From the NCBI RefSeq assembly GCF_900105345.1, contig NZ_FNSN01000003.1:620001-684000 (forward strand): a stretch of DNA of 64,000 nucleotides. Direction: 5' to 3'. Shown piece by piece: positions 16,504-25,458 of the stretch. Every line of letters begins with the position of its first letter. Position 1 is the stretch's first letter. The position numbers and the translations under genes were made by a program. The stretch comes from Arthrobacter woluwensis (GTDB lineage Bacteria > Actinomycetota > Actinomycetes > Actinomycetales > Micrococcaceae). Under the pieces are notes generated by a model. The model was not told where the DNA came from, made no database searches, and saw only the letters and a list, made by a program, of their open reading frames with translations.

Positions 16504-18669
16504 TTACCCCGGGTACTCGGCGCCGAGCGTGCTGAGCACCCCGTAGGCCTTCGCCCGGATCTCCTGGTATTCGTCCTCGGGCACGGAATCCGCCGTGACC
16601 GCCCCGCCGACGCCGAGGCTCAGCTGCGTGTCCTCCCCGGCGCCGGAGGCCACCAGGGTCCGGATGACGACCGAGAGGTCCACGGACCCGTCGAGCGAGA
16701 AATACCCGAGCGCGCCCGAGTAGATCCCTCGGGGCCCGCCCTCCAGACCGTCCAGGATCGCCATGGTGCTGATCTTCGGGGCGCCCGTCATGGACCCGGC
16801 CGGGAACGCCGCGGCGACGGCCTCCACGCGGGACGCCCCGGGCCTGAGCCGTGCCCGGATGCTGCTCACCATCTGGTGCACCGTGGCGTAGCTTTCGATG
16901 GCGCAGAGCCGGCTCACCGTCACGGACCCGGGTTCGGCGAAGTGGCTGAGGTCGTTGCGGAGCAGGTCCACGATCATGATGTTCTCCGCCCGGTCCTTCA
17001 GGCTCGTGGAGAGGTCCTCGCGGAGCGCCGCGTCCTCCGAGGCATCGGCGGAACGACGGCGCGTGCCCTTGATGGGCTCGGCCAGCAGTCCGCCGCCCGC
17101 GTCGATCGAGAGGAACCGTTCCGGCGACGTGCTCGCGAGGCTCACGTCCCCGAATCGCAGCAAGGCCGCGAAGGGCGCCGGGTTGCGCCGCCGCAGGGCC
17201 CGGTACGCGGTGACGACGTCGAAGCCGGGGGCGTCCGCGGTGAGGGTGGTCGTCAGACAGACCTCGTAGCTGTTGCCCTCGCGGATCTCGTCCTGGCTGG
17301 CCAGCACCTTCGCGAGGTAGTCCTGGTGCGTGTCTCGGGCGATGAAGCGCGGGGTGGGCGACGGCGGAGCGGCCGCGGCGGTGCCGGGGCTCGGCACGGT
17401 GCTGGGGGCAGCGTCCGTGGGCGTCCTGGCGGTCTCCAACGCGCGGGCGACGACGGCCGCCCAGCCCTCACGACGGACCGGGCCCGCGCCGGGGGAGGCC
17501 GCGGCGGGAACGGGGGTGGCGGCGTCGTCGGGCTCCGTGCCGGCCAGCTCCAGCGCCCAGGCGAGGCCTTCCTGATGGTCCAGGACCACGGCGTGATCCG
17601 CGAAGAGCAGGCCCGCGTCCGGCACGGCCGAACCCGAGGTGTCCTGATCCGAACCGCCGGTCTCGCGCTTCAGCTCGTACCCGAGCCAGCCGAGCCAGCC
17701 GAGGCGGAACGGGCAGTCGTACCCGGCGGGGACGGCCGGCAGGGTCTGGGGCGTCCAGGCGGTGGCGAGCCAGCGGAAGAACGGCAGCGGCAGACGTGCG
17801 GCGGAACTGCCGCGGCGGAGTTCCGTGACGCCGTGGCGATGGCTCACGGACAGTCCGGCGCCCGGGTTGCCCGCCATGATGCTGAACCGGTTCCGCGTGG
17901 CGCCGGGAAGCCCTGCGTCCGAGGAGTCGAGCCAGACGGCGTGGGCGTCGTTCCCGAAGATTTCCGCGAAGAGTACCCCGGCGTCCAGCGTCGTGCCGTT
18001 GCCGGAGGCCAGAGGTCCGGCCGCGGTGATGCGCACGGGCCGCGAGGCCAGCGCGCTGCGTTCCGGGGCGAGTTCCGTGTGGAGTGCGGGGTGGTGGCTC
18101 AGGAGTTCCAGGACTTCATCCGCGGCCTCGCCGGAACCACCCGGGCAGGCCCCGGCCGGGGTGTCCCGGACGGTGACGTCCACGGACCCCGGCACCGGAT
18201 CCGCGGCGAGCCACCGTTTCTCCTGCTCCGCCCAGGTGTCCCAGAAGGGCACGTAGCTCTCGCCGTCGCGGGCCAGGGCGCGGGACTTCCGCTCGTCGTC
18301 GGCGCCGGAGACCCAGATCGTCGCGTCGAGCAGTTCCCTGGCGCCCTGGGCACAGGCGCCCACGCCTTCGATCACGACGATGTCCGCGGCGGGTGTCGTG
18401 CGGAGTGGACCGTCCGTGCCGGTGGCCCAGTCCCAGGTGGTCCACTCGGCGTCGTGGCCGGTGGAGAGGGGCGCCAGAACGGTGTCCAGATAGCGCTGGA
18501 TGCCCTGCTCGAGACCCTGCCAGCCCGGGTAGATGTCCTCGAGGTGGAACAAGGAGACGGTGCGGTGCTGCCGCAGCCGCGCGCACAGTTCGACGGCGAG
18601 GGTGGTCTTCCCGGCGCCGGACCGGCCGTCGATGCCGATCAGCAGGGGCGCCGTGCGAGGTGCGGACAT
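16504..18669 (-). CDS. pabB: Aminodeoxychorismate synthase component I fused to an N-terminal P-loop kinase-like domain
   Basis: This 721-residue protein has two parts. Residues about 1-195 look like a uridine-kinase-type P-loop NTPase (IGIDGRSGAGKTT at 11-23, FHLEDIYPGW, VVIEGVGA). Residues about 235-721 are a chorismate-binding PabB/TrpE-type domain with GWLGWLGYELK, the PIKGTRRR motif near 527-534, DLLRNDLSHF and PAGSMTGAPK. It would aminate chorismate for p-aminobenzoate, with ammonia from a glutaminase encoded elsewhere. A low-complexity Ala/Pro/Thr stretch (about 400-455) interrupts the domain. ATG at 18669 overlaps the stop of the phosphatase gene by one base (TGATG). The fusion is in frame with no stop or shift visible. 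Confidence 0.82.
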   Translation of the reverse strand: MSAPRTAPLLIGIDGRSGAGKTTLAVELCARLRQHRTVSLFHLEDIYPGWQGLEQGIQRYLDTVLAPLSTGHDAEWTTWDWATGTDGPLRTTPAADIVVIEGVGACAQGARELLDATIWVSGADDERKSRALARDGESYVPFWDTWAEQEKRWLAADPVPGSVDVTVRDTPAGACPGGSGEAADEVLELLSHHPALHTELAPERSALASRPVRITAAGPLASGNGTTLDAGVLFAEIFGNDAHAVWLDSSDAGLPGATRNRFSIMAGNPGAGLSVSHRHGVTELRRGSSAARLPLPFFRWLATAWTPQTLPAVPAGYDCPFRLGWLGWLGYELKRETGGSDQDTSGSAVPDAGLLFADHAVVLDHQEGLAWALELAGTEPDDAATPVPAAASPGAGPVRREGWAAVVARALETARTPTDAAPSTVPSPGTAAAAPPSPTPRFIARDTHQDYLAKVLASQDEIREGNSYEVCLTTTLTADAPGFDVVTAYRALRRRNPAPFAALLRFGDVSLASTSPERFLSIDAGGGLLAEPIKGTRRRSADASEDAALREDLSTSLKDRAENIMIVDLLRNDLSHFAEPGSVTVSRLCAIESYATVHQMVSSIRARLRPGASRVEAVAAAFPAGSMTGAPKISTMAILDGLEGGPRGIYSGALGYFSLDGSVDLSVVIRTLVASGAGEDTQLSLGVGGAVTADSVPEDEYQEIRAKAYGVLSTLGAEYPG

Positions 18670-19211
18670 CACTCGGGCTGGGCCCCGTGCGCCGCCGCGG
18701 CCCGGATGTACTCCACGAGCGGTTCCAGCGAGCCGGAGATCATGTCCGCGCACTCGACGAAGTCGCGCTGGTCGCCGTACCAGGGGTCGTAGATGCCGAG
18801 TTCCGCCGTGCTCTTGCCCGCCAGGGCCGGGTCGAAGGACCGGAACATGCGGACTTTGTCCCGGGACCGCTCATCCGGGGCCCAGCGCTGGAGCGCCCGG
18901 AAATGGTTCTCGTCCATGGCCAGGATGAGGTCGCGCTCGCGGAACCAGGCGTCGTCCCATTCGCGGGCCACATGGCCGGCGGGGTCGATCCCCAGGGCGC
19001 GCAGCTGAGTGGCGGCGCGGCGGTCCATCGAGCGGCCCACCTCCTCGTCGCTCATCCCCGCCGAATCGACGACGACGGCGGCCAGGAACCCGTCCTCGGG
19101 GTGCTGCTGCGCGGCCTCCGCCAGAGCGCGGCGGAGCTGGTATTCAGCCATGGGTGAGCGGCAGATGTTGCCCGTGCACACCGTGATCACCCGGAAAGGT
19201 TTTTCAGCCAT
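18669..19211 (-). CDS. Low-molecular-weight protein-tyrosine phosphatase
   Basis: The 180-residue protein has the active-site loop CTGNICRS with C12 and R18 (CX5R), and the general-acid Asp in YDPWYGD. The family removes phosphate from tyrosine, in bacteria often on capsule-regulating kinases or secreted targets. It is slightly longer than typical members (about 150-165). A -10 box TACCGT ends six bases before the ATG (19211), suggesting a leaderless mRNA. Its stop overlaps the pabB start, so the two are co-translated, though no functional link is obvious. Confidence 0.9.
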   Translation of the reverse strand: MAEKPFRVITVCTGNICRSPMAEYQLRRALAEAAQQHPEDGFLAAVVVDSAGMSDEEVGRSMDRRAATQLRALGIDPAGHVAREWDDAWFRERDLILAMDENHFRALQRWAPDERSRDKVRMFRSFDPALAGKSTAELGIYDPWYGDQRDFVECADMISGSLEPLVEYIRAAAAHGAQPE

Positions 19212-19419
19212 GCTCCAACGGTAGCCGCTCCGCCCGCGACGGCGCGGGCCGGGTTCCCCGGGCACGGCCGACGGCCCCTCCCTGACGGCCCGCGCGACGC
19301 CCTTCACGCCGCCGCTCGACGGCCCCGGAACCCCTGGTTCCATGAGCCCCACCGGCCTACGCTGGAAGGACAGACCCCACGCGAAGGGTCGTGGGGCACG
19401 TTCGAAGGGAGGTCCGGCG

Positions 19420-19554
19420 ATGCCCGGTATGCAGCCCGGTGACGATGACCGCACCCACAGCGAAGCACCCGCAGAAGGCGAGGACGAGGAACAGGCCCAG
19501 GAGACGGAACGCGTCCACGCGGAGGATCCGGCCGAGGGCTCCGACGAGGAGTGA
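19420..19554 (+). CDS. Small acidic protein of unknown function (44 aa)
   Basis: The frame gives a 44-residue, Glu/Asp-rich, hydrophilic peptide ending EDPAEGSDEE. AAGGGAGG ends seven bases before the ATG, a strong ribosome site, and it occupies a gap otherwise empty between LMW-PTP (leftward) and LysE (leftward). No domain is recognised and no cysteine or membrane segment is present. It could be chance in a GC-rich genome; the ribosome site is the main support. Confidence 0.45.
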   Translation: MPGMQPGDDDRTHSEAPAEGEDEEQAQETERVHAEDPAEGSDEE

Positions 19555-19607
19555 GACGCGCGGGGCGGGCCCCATCCGGCGCCCCGGACTCGCCCCGTCC
19601 GGCGCAC

Positions 19608-20231
19608 TCAGTGCAGGAGCGCCAGCCCCACGCCGAGCAGGACGAAGAGCACCCCGAAGCTCCGGTTGAGCACCAGCTGGCCGCGCGGCGAACGGGTGAA
19701 TCTGCGGACCGACTTCGCGGCCAGGGCGAAGAAGAACCACATGACCAGGATGTCGATCACGACCACGGTCACGGCCACCACCGCATACTGCGTGAGGAGG
19801 GGCTGGTCGGTCCGGATGAACTGCGGCAGGAAGGCCAGGAAGAAGACGATCGCCTTGGGGTTCAGCAGGTTCACCCAGAGGCCCCGGCGGAACATGCTCC
19901 ACGCGGGTTCACCGGTGAGCTGAGCCTGCGCCTCCGCGGTGTGAACCGGCTTGGCCAGGAACTGCCGGATGCCCAGATACACCAGATAGGCGGCGCCCGC
20001 GTACCGGATCACGTTGAAGAGCACTGGCGACTGCGAGACCAGCACGCCCAGCCCCAGGGCGACCACCACCACATGGATCACCAGGGCCGCCTGCTGCCCC
20101 AGAATGCCCCAGATCGAGCGGGTGAATCCGACGTTCAGCGCGTTGCTCATGGTGTTGACGGCGCCCGCGCCGGGAGTGAGGCTGATGAGCAGGGCGGCGG
20201 TCGCCAGAGCGAGCCAGAGGGAGAGATCCAC
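19608..20231 (-). CDS. LysE-family amino-acid exporter
   Basis: The 207-residue membrane protein has about six hydrophobic helices and the family signatures LTPGAGAVNTM near the N-terminus and NPKAIVFFLAFLPQF in the middle. LysE/RhtB proteins export amino acids by proton or ion exchange. I chose GTG at 20231 because -10 TACTCT ends six bases upstream (leaderless pattern) and the length then fits the family (about 205); a longer frame begins 51 bases upstream. It is divergent from the DUF998 gene. Substrate not predictable. Confidence 0.85.
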   Translation of the reverse strand: MDLSLWLALATAALLISLTPGAGAVNTMSNALNVGFTRSIWGILGQQAALVIHVVVVALGLGVLVSQSPVLFNVIRYAGAAYLVYLGIRQFLAKPVHTAEAQAQLTGEPAWSMFRRGLWVNLLNPKAIVFFLAFLPQFIRTDQPLLTQYAVVAVTVVVIDILVMWFFFALAAKSVRRFTRSPRGQLVLNRSFGVLFVLLGVGLALLH

Positions 20232-20275
20232 CCGATAAGAGTAGGGGAGCGCCGGCGACTGGGCAGAATAGAGAC

Positions 20276-21466
20276 ATGTCACTGCCGCCCCTGAGAACCA
20301 GCAACCCTGCCTCGACGCCCAGGAAGACCGCCGAAGAGCGTGCTCTGCAGGCTGGTGGCGGCGCCCTGATCCTCGGGTTCCTCGCCGGTTTCATCATCTT
20401 CTTCGGCGCGCATCCGCCGCTCTCCGGCAGTGGCTCGATCGGTGTCGCCGCCGCGGTCCTCAGCGCCGTCGTCGCGCTCGCGGCCTTCGGTTTCGTGGTG
20501 GGCGGCCGGGTGGTTCAGCGCGTGCGGACCGCGGGCCGTCCGCCCTGGCTGTACCTGCTCGACGTCGTCGCGCTGGCCCTCTCCCATGCCGCCCTCGCGT
20601 ACATGGGCGCCGTGGCGCTGTTCGCGTTGTTCCAGCAGGCCTTCATCGGACTGACCCTGGACGCGTTCGCCGCGGCTCTCCTGCTTGCGATGACGGCGGG
20701 CGCCGCCGCGTACCTGACCGCGGTGAACGCCCAGAACCTCACGACCGAACGCGTCGCGACGCTGCTCGGCGCCTTCCTGGTCATGGGAGTGCTGAACGCC
20801 ATGATGACCACCCAGCAGTCGGACTGGTGGCAGTCCAACATCAGCGCCCTCGGCACCGCGCACTCCGGGACCGCCTACACCTTCAACATCACCCTCCTCG
20901 TGGCGGGCGCGCTGATCGTCACGCTCGCGCACTTCATCCTGGCGGATCTGCAGCACTTCTCGGAGTCCGACGCCGGCGCGGTCGCCTTCACACAGATCCA
21001 GACGCTGCGGCAGCAGGCCGGGCAGCGGTGGCTGCGCTTCTTCGGCGCCCGCGGCTGGGCGAAGAACGTGGGACGTGAACGGTACCTGCACCCGAAACTG
21101 CGCCCCGTCTACGGCTGCCTCGTGCTCATGGGGGTCGGACTCGCGCTCGCAGGGCTGGTGCCCGTGGACGAATCCGAACTGCTCCACAACACCGGCGCCA
21201 CCGGCATGGTGGTGGCCTGGGGCGTCCTGGTCATCGCGCTGCCGTGGTGGATCCCCGGGCTCGGCTTCACCTTCCACGTGGCCAGCGGCGTGTTCGTGAC
21301 CGGTGTGGTCGTCTCCGTGGTCCTGTACCTGCCTCTGGGCTATTACAACCTCACGGGCATGGAGCTGATCGCGTTCGCCCTGATCTTCACGTGGCTCATC
21401 CTCTTCATCCGCCAGGTGGCCAGTGTGCCGGCACGGAGCACCGTGCCGGAGCCCACGGCGGTCTGA
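20276..21466 (+). CDS. DUF998-like multi-pass membrane protein
   Basis: This 396-residue protein has about ten hydrophobic helices and a cytoplasmic charged segment near residues 235-270. The motif NISALGTAHSGTAYTFN in the middle resembles DUF998 (frag1-related) proteins. Function is unknown. CAGAAT ends six bases before the ATG, a weak leaderless-type promoter. The next gene follows after 69 bases with its own ribosome site. Confidence 0.7.
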   Translation: MSLPPLRTSNPASTPRKTAEERALQAGGGALILGFLAGFIIFFGAHPPLSGSGSIGVAAAVLSAVVALAAFGFVVGGRVVQRVRTAGRPPWLYLLDVVALALSHAALAYMGAVALFALFQQAFIGLTLDAFAAALLLAMTAGAAAYLTAVNAQNLTTERVATLLGAFLVMGVLNAMMTTQQSDWWQSNISALGTAHSGTAYTFNITLLVAGALIVTLAHFILADLQHFSESDAGAVAFTQIQTLRQQAGQRWLRFFGARGWAKNVGRERYLHPKLRPVYGCLVLMGVGLALAGLVPVDESELLHNTGATGMVVAWGVLVIALPWWIPGLGFTFHVASGVFVTGVVVSVVLYLPLGYYNLTGMELIAFALIFTWLILFIRQVASVPARSTVPEPTAV

Positions 21467-21535
21467 CAGAATGCCGGGAGAACGAGACGGAGGCGACCGG
21501 TGAAGCGGCGCCGCCACGAATCAAGGAGCTGAACC

Positions 21536-21898
21536 GTGTCCCAGGTGCCGCCGAACTACCCGCCGGACTACCCGCCCACCGGGCCCGGGCCGTACGGTTC
21601 GCAGCCCGCGCCGGTCTACCTGACCTTCCCGGCGCCGCAGCCCAAGGGGAACTCGATCGCGTCGCTGGTCCTCGGCCTGAGCAGCATGTTCTTCGGCTGG
21701 ACCTTCCTGGTGCCGATCGTCGGGCTCGTGCTCGGCATCGTCGGCTCGCGAAAGGAACCGGCCGGCAAGGGGATCGCGGTCGCGGGCATCATCATCAACA
21801 GCATCATGCTGGTGGGCTGGGCGATCGTGCTGTTCTTCATGATCGGGATCTTCACCCTGATGTTCTCCGCCGGCGTCTCAGGCGTGCAGAGCCAGTAG
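21536..21898 (+). CDS. DUF4190-type small membrane protein
   Basis: The 120-residue protein has a proline/tyrosine-rich N-terminal tail (about 1-37, NYPPDYPPTGPGPYG) and two membrane helices containing SLVLGLSS and GLVLGIVGSRK, the DUF4190 pattern. Such proteins are common in actinobacteria, and function is unknown. Start GTG at 21536 is preceded by AAGGAG. It converges closely (9 bases) on the methyltransferase gene. Confidence 0.75.
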   Translation: MSQVPPNYPPDYPPTGPGPYGSQPAPVYLTFPAPQPKGNSIASLVLGLSSMFFGWTFLVPIVGLVLGIVGSRKEPAGKGIAVAGIIINSIMLVGWAIVLFFMIGIFTLMFSAGVSGVQSQ

Positions 21899-21907
21899 CG
21901 CCGCGGG

Positions 21908-22723
21908 TCAGGCCCTCAGCAGCACCTCGCCGTTCGGCATGACGAGCCAGCCGTCACTCGTCTCGCCCCAGCGGTGCCAGCCCGCGGCGATCCGCTCCAG
22001 GCCGGTCTGCGTGGCATAGCCGTAGGACAGGGCCTGCTCCCCGAGGGAGGAGTGCACGACGCGCTCCGCCCAGACGCGGGCCAGCCAGCGGCGCTGCTGG
22101 GCGGTGGCGTACGTCCAGTTGCTGCTGCTCGGGGCCACGTCGGTGAAACCGGCCTCCTGGGCCCAGGACACCAGGTGCCGTCCGCCGTCCGGTTCGGCCT
22201 GATTGTGCCGGGCCACCTTCTGGTACATCTCCATCCACTCGTCCAGCTCCGGGATCTCCGGGTACCAGAAGATGCCGTGGAAATCGGCGTCCCGCACGGC
22301 CACGAGGCCGCCGGGCTTGGCCACACGGCGCATCTCCCGCAGGGCGGCCACGGGATCCGTGAGGTGCTGGAGCACCTGATGGGCGTGGACCACGTCGAAG
22401 GTGTCATCGGGGAAGTCCAGCGCGTAGATGTTGCCGGAGACGAAGGCGACGTTCTCCACGCCACGGGTACGGGCGAGCTCCGCGGCCTGTTCGACCACCT
22501 CCGGCGCGCGGTCCAGTCCGGTGACCACGGCGGGGGCGACCAGCTCGGCGAAGTCGCACGTGATGCTGCCGGGGCCGCATCCGACGTCGAGCATCGTCAC
22601 GCCCGGGGTGAGGTGCTCCAGAAGGTAGCCTGCGCACTCGCGCGCGGTCCTGCTGGCATGGGCCCGGACCACGGAGGCGTGGTGGCCGTGAGTGTAGACG
22701 TCGTCCTGTTCCTGCGCGCTCAT
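21908..22723 (-). CDS. Class I SAM-dependent methyltransferase
   Basis: The 271-residue protein has the Rossmann methyltransferase motifs: motif I LDVGCGPGS (45-53), acidic residue in TGLDRAPEVV, motif DTFDVVHAHQVLQHL, and LREMRRVAKPGG. These place it with UbiE-like small-molecule methyltransferases. Substrate unknown. A -10 box TACGGT ends six bases before the ATG at 22723, so the mRNA is probably leaderless. Confidence 0.85.
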   Translation of the reverse strand: MSAQEQDDVYTHGHHASVVRAHASRTARECAGYLLEHLTPGVTMLDVGCGPGSITCDFAELVAPAVVTGLDRAPEVVEQAAELARTRGVENVAFVSGNIYALDFPDDTFDVVHAHQVLQHLTDPVAALREMRRVAKPGGLVAVRDADFHGIFWYPEIPELDEWMEMYQKVARHNQAEPDGGRHLVSWAQEAGFTDVAPSSSNWTYATAQQRRWLARVWAERVVHSSLGEQALSYGYATQTGLERIAAGWHRWGETSDGWLVMPNGEVLLRA

Positions 22724-22791
22724 GCAGACACCGTACTCCCGGGGGTGACGAGGGGGAATGGGTGTCCGGTGGAAGGAATTCCGGAAGCGAT

Positions 22792-22820
22792 TGGCTATGT
22801 GGTCATGGGTGCCCTATGAT
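22792..22820 (+). promoter_or_regulatory. Promoter of the DUF4193 gene
   Basis: TTGGCT (22792-22797), a 17-base spacer and TATGAT (22815-22820) stand about 55 bases before the ATG, fitting a SigA promoter with a normal leader and a GAGGAGAGG ribosome site. Confidence 0.5.
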
Positions 22821-22875
22821 GCATTGCCGTGACGTCCCACCAGGCGTCCACTAGGCGAGGAGAGGCAGGCCACAC

Positions 22876-23178
22876 ATGGCAACCGACTACGATGCAGTGC
22901 GCTCCGATGTTGCGGAGATCCAGAACGAGTCCCTTGAGGCGCTGAAGACCGTCAACTCGGGCGATGCCCGCAGCGTGGTGCGTGAGCTCGACGAGGCGGA
23001 CACCTCTGATGGTGTGGATGTCCCTGATGTGGACCTCAGCAATGAGGAACTCACCGTGGTGGTCATCCCGGAGCGCGCGGATGAGTTCACCTGCGCCTCC
23101 TGTTTCCTGGTCCGGCACCGCTCGCAGATCGCACGAGAGAAGAATGGCCTCGTGTACTGCGTCGAGTGCGAAGGCTGA
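22876..23178 (+). CDS. DUF4193 zinc-binding small acidic protein
   Basis: The 100-residue protein has an acidic first half and a C-terminal zinc site of four cysteines, Cys73-x2-Cys76 and Cys95-x2-Cys98, in FTCASCFLV and YCVECEG. This matches the actinobacteria-specific DUF4193 family, of unknown function, always short and highly conserved. It has a regular promoter, a good ribosome site and a strong terminator of its own, so it is a single-gene unit. Codons are less GC-biased than those of its neighbours, as often in highly expressed small genes. Confidence 0.9.
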   Translation: MATDYDAVRSDVAEIQNESLEALKTVNSGDARSVVRELDEADTSDGVDVPDVDLSNEELTVVVIPERADEFTCASCFLVRHRSQIAREKNGLVYCVECEG

Positions 23179-23187
23179 TCGACTTTC

Positions 23188-23220
23188 AAGCGCCCGTGCC
23201 GGTTTCCGGCGCGGGCGCTT
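23188..23220 (+). terminator. Intrinsic terminator after the DUF4193 gene
   Basis: Arms 23188-23202 and 23206-23220 pair over 15 positions with one G-U, around a TTT loop, followed by TTGTTTG. It begins 10 bases past the stop codon. Confidence 0.85.
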
Positions 23221-23275
23221 TTGTTTGGCCAGGAACCGCGGATGACCTCCGGACGCACGACGACGGGACGCTCCG

Positions 23276-23989
23276 ATGACTGACACCCCGGCCGCGCTGC
23301 TGCGCGCCTCCGCCGTGGGAGCCCAGGTGGGCGAGCGCTGGCTCGTGCGGCCGACCACCTTCACCGTACGGCCCGGGGAGATCGTGGCCCTCACGGGGCC
23401 CAACGGTTCCGGCAAGACCACGCTGCTGCGGCTGGCCCTGGGCCGCCTCGCCCCCACGACGGGGACCCTCGACCGCCGGGTGGACCTGGGGGACGGCGCC
23501 CGTGGCATCGCCGCCATGACCGGCCCGCCGCCGTTCTACGCCCGCCTGACCATCGCGGAACACCTGGACCTCGTGGAGACCTCCTGGGCCGGCGCGGGCG
23601 GCATGGCGCTGCCCCTCGACGAGGTGCTCGAAGCCCTGGACCTGGCCCGGCTGGCCGATCAGTATCCGGATGAGCTGTCCTCGGGGGAGCGCCAGGGGAT
23701 CGGGCTCGTGATGGCGTTCGCCCGCCCCGCCGCGCTGCTCGTCCTGGACGAACCCGAACAGCGTCTGGATGCCCGGCGCCGTCAGGTCATCGCCGAGCTG
23801 ATGCTGCGCCGCCGGGACCTCGGGGCCGGCGTCCTGCTGGCCACGCACGACCCGCGTCTGGTGGACCTGCTGGGCGCCCACGAGGTGGTGCTGGCCCGCG
23901 AGCAGGACGGAAGCACGTGGGCGGACGACGAGTCCGGTGGCGAACCTGGTGACGAGCCCGGCTTCGACTCCGGCGACGGAGCGCCGTGA
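23276..23989 (+). CDS. ABC transporter ATPase (partner of the DUF6297 membrane protein)
   Basis: The 237-residue protein has Walker A GPNGSGKTT (41-49), a variant signature LSSGERQ and Walker B LLVLDEPEQRLD. It belongs to the short ABC ATPases of ABC-2-type exporters. Its stop overlaps the start of the next gene by four bases, so it pairs with that membrane protein. About 18 C-terminal residues are Asp/Glu/Gly-rich. Confidence 0.85.
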   Translation: MTDTPAALLRASAVGAQVGERWLVRPTTFTVRPGEIVALTGPNGSGKTTLLRLALGRLAPTTGTLDRRVDLGDGARGIAAMTGPPPFYARLTIAEHLDLVETSWAGAGGMALPLDEVLEALDLARLADQYPDELSSGERQGIGLVMAFARPAALLVLDEPEQRLDARRRQVIAELMLRRRDLGAGVLLATHDPRLVDLLGAHEVVLAREQDGSTWADDESGGEPGDEPGFDSGDGAP

Positions 23990-25323
23990 GCGCATCACCC
24001 GGACCCGACGCATCCCGCGACCCGGACACATCGCCCGGCCCCGCCTCTCCAGGCCCGGCGGGCCGCCGGCAGCTTCAGGCGGTGCGAGTGCTGCTCCGCG
24101 GCACGTCCGAGGACGGCCGCTGGTACCCCTGGTATCTGGCAGCGCTGCTCCTGGGGCTCGTGATCGGACCGGGTGTCTGGTCGGTGGTGCTCGTGCTGGC
24201 CGGGCCGGTCGCCCCGCTCTCTTCGGCCGGAGTGCTCGGCCTCGTCGCAGGCCTGGAAGCGCTCCTCGTCCTGGCCGCCGTGGCGACCCCCGCCTACCTC
24301 GGCCCGGCGTGGAGTTCCGCCGAGGAGCTCCACTATCTGGCCGCGGGGCCGTTCGGCGTCCGGGCCACGCTCGGCGCTCGCACGCGGCTCATCCAGGGGT
24401 GCGCGGTGCTCTTCGCGCTGGTCCTCGCCGCGTTGCCCGTCCTGGCCTGGTGGCAGGGGAACGGCGAAGCCCCTGGACTTCCGGGCATCCTCGGGACGGC
24501 GCTCGGAGTCGGACTGATCGGCGGGATCGCTTCGGCCGTGCTGGCGTCCCGCAAGCAGCGAGGTCCGACCGGCCTGACGATCCCGCGACTTGAGGATCTG
24601 ACCGCCGCGCGGGATGTCGCGCTCGCCGGACTCATGACGGGGGACAACCGATCTCTCGCCGCCGGGATCCCGCGGCGCGGGCCACGCCGGACAGGGCGCA
24701 CGTTTCCGGTGGGCCTGCTCGTGCGATCGATCGCCATCGACCTCCGCTATCTCCGGCAGGACCCGTGGGGCGTGGGGCTCGCGCTCGTGCTCCTGGTTGG
24801 CGGCGCGGTGGCCCTGGCTCGGGTGGGGGCGACTCCGGCGATGCTCGCGGTGGTGCTGCTGCTCGCGCAGGCCGCCATGACCCGGCTGAGCGGCGCCCTC
24901 GGCGACGTCGCGGACACCGTGGGGTTCGACGTCGTCGTGCCGCAGCCGCTGCCGGCCCGGCTCCTGGCCCACGCGGCGCTGCCGTTGATCGTCCTGCTGG
25001 CAGCCGTCGCGGCGCCGGTCCTGGCCGTCGATCCCTCGCGCCTGGCACCCGCCCTCCTGGTGACGGCCTGCGCCGCGCTGATCCGGTTCGCGAGTCTGGG
25101 AGCGGCGGGCCTGCCCGCCCAGTACCTCACGCCGGTCAGCACCCCGGTGGGTGACACGACCGCCGTGTTCATGGTGCTGTGGCTGCTCAGGCCCGTGATT
25201 CCGGCGGTGTGGCTGCTCTGGGCGGGAACGCGGTTCCCGTCGGGCACGGTGCTCGGCGTGCTGGCGGCAGGCCTCGGGCTGCTGGCAGTCCTCCGGTTCG
25301 CCGGGCTCGCCTCCCGCCGCTGA
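23986..25323 (+). CDS. DUF6297-like ABC transporter membrane protein
   Basis: The 445-residue protein has about ten hydrophobic helices in two blocks separated by a basic cytoplasmic stretch (about residues 180-245). It resembles actinobacterial DUF6297 proteins that always follow an ABC ATPase gene. Substrate and direction are unknown; an exporter is likely. Start is GTG at 23986, overlapping the ATPase stop. Confidence 0.7.
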   Translation: MSASPGPDASRDPDTSPGPASPGPAGRRQLQAVRVLLRGTSEDGRWYPWYLAALLLGLVIGPGVWSVVLVLAGPVAPLSSAGVLGLVAGLEALLVLAAVATPAYLGPAWSSAEELHYLAAGPFGVRATLGARTRLIQGCAVLFALVLAALPVLAWWQGNGEAPGLPGILGTALGVGLIGGIASAVLASRKQRGPTGLTIPRLEDLTAARDVALAGLMTGDNRSLAAGIPRRGPRRTGRTFPVGLLVRSIAIDLRYLRQDPWGVGLALVLLVGGAVALARVGATPAMLAVVLLLAQAAMTRLSGALGDVADTVGFDVVVPQPLPARLLAHAALPLIVLLAAVAAPVLAVDPSRLAPALLVTACAALIRFASLGAAGLPAQYLTPVSTPVGDTTAVFMVLWLLRPVIPAVWLLWAGTRFPSGTVLGVLAAGLGLLAVLRFAGLASRR

Positions 25324-25377
25324 CGGGCGCCCCACTCAGGAGAGCCGGCCCGTCCCGGTCCCCGTCCATCGACTGCT

Positions 25378-25443
25378 CCGACAAGGTCGTTTTGAGGGCA
25401 CAGAACGACCACTTCGCAGCAATCGATGTGCGAAGGCTGTCGG
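25378..25443. terminator. Three-way-junction hairpin between convergent genes
   Basis: An outer 6-bp stem (25378-25383 with 25438-25443) encloses two 7-bp hairpins, 25385-25391/25404-25410 and 25412-25418/25429-25435, with single-base linkers. It separates the DUF6297 gene from the convergent FMN reductase gene. Confidence 0.55.
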
Positions 25444-25458
25444 TGGACGGGCGGACGA

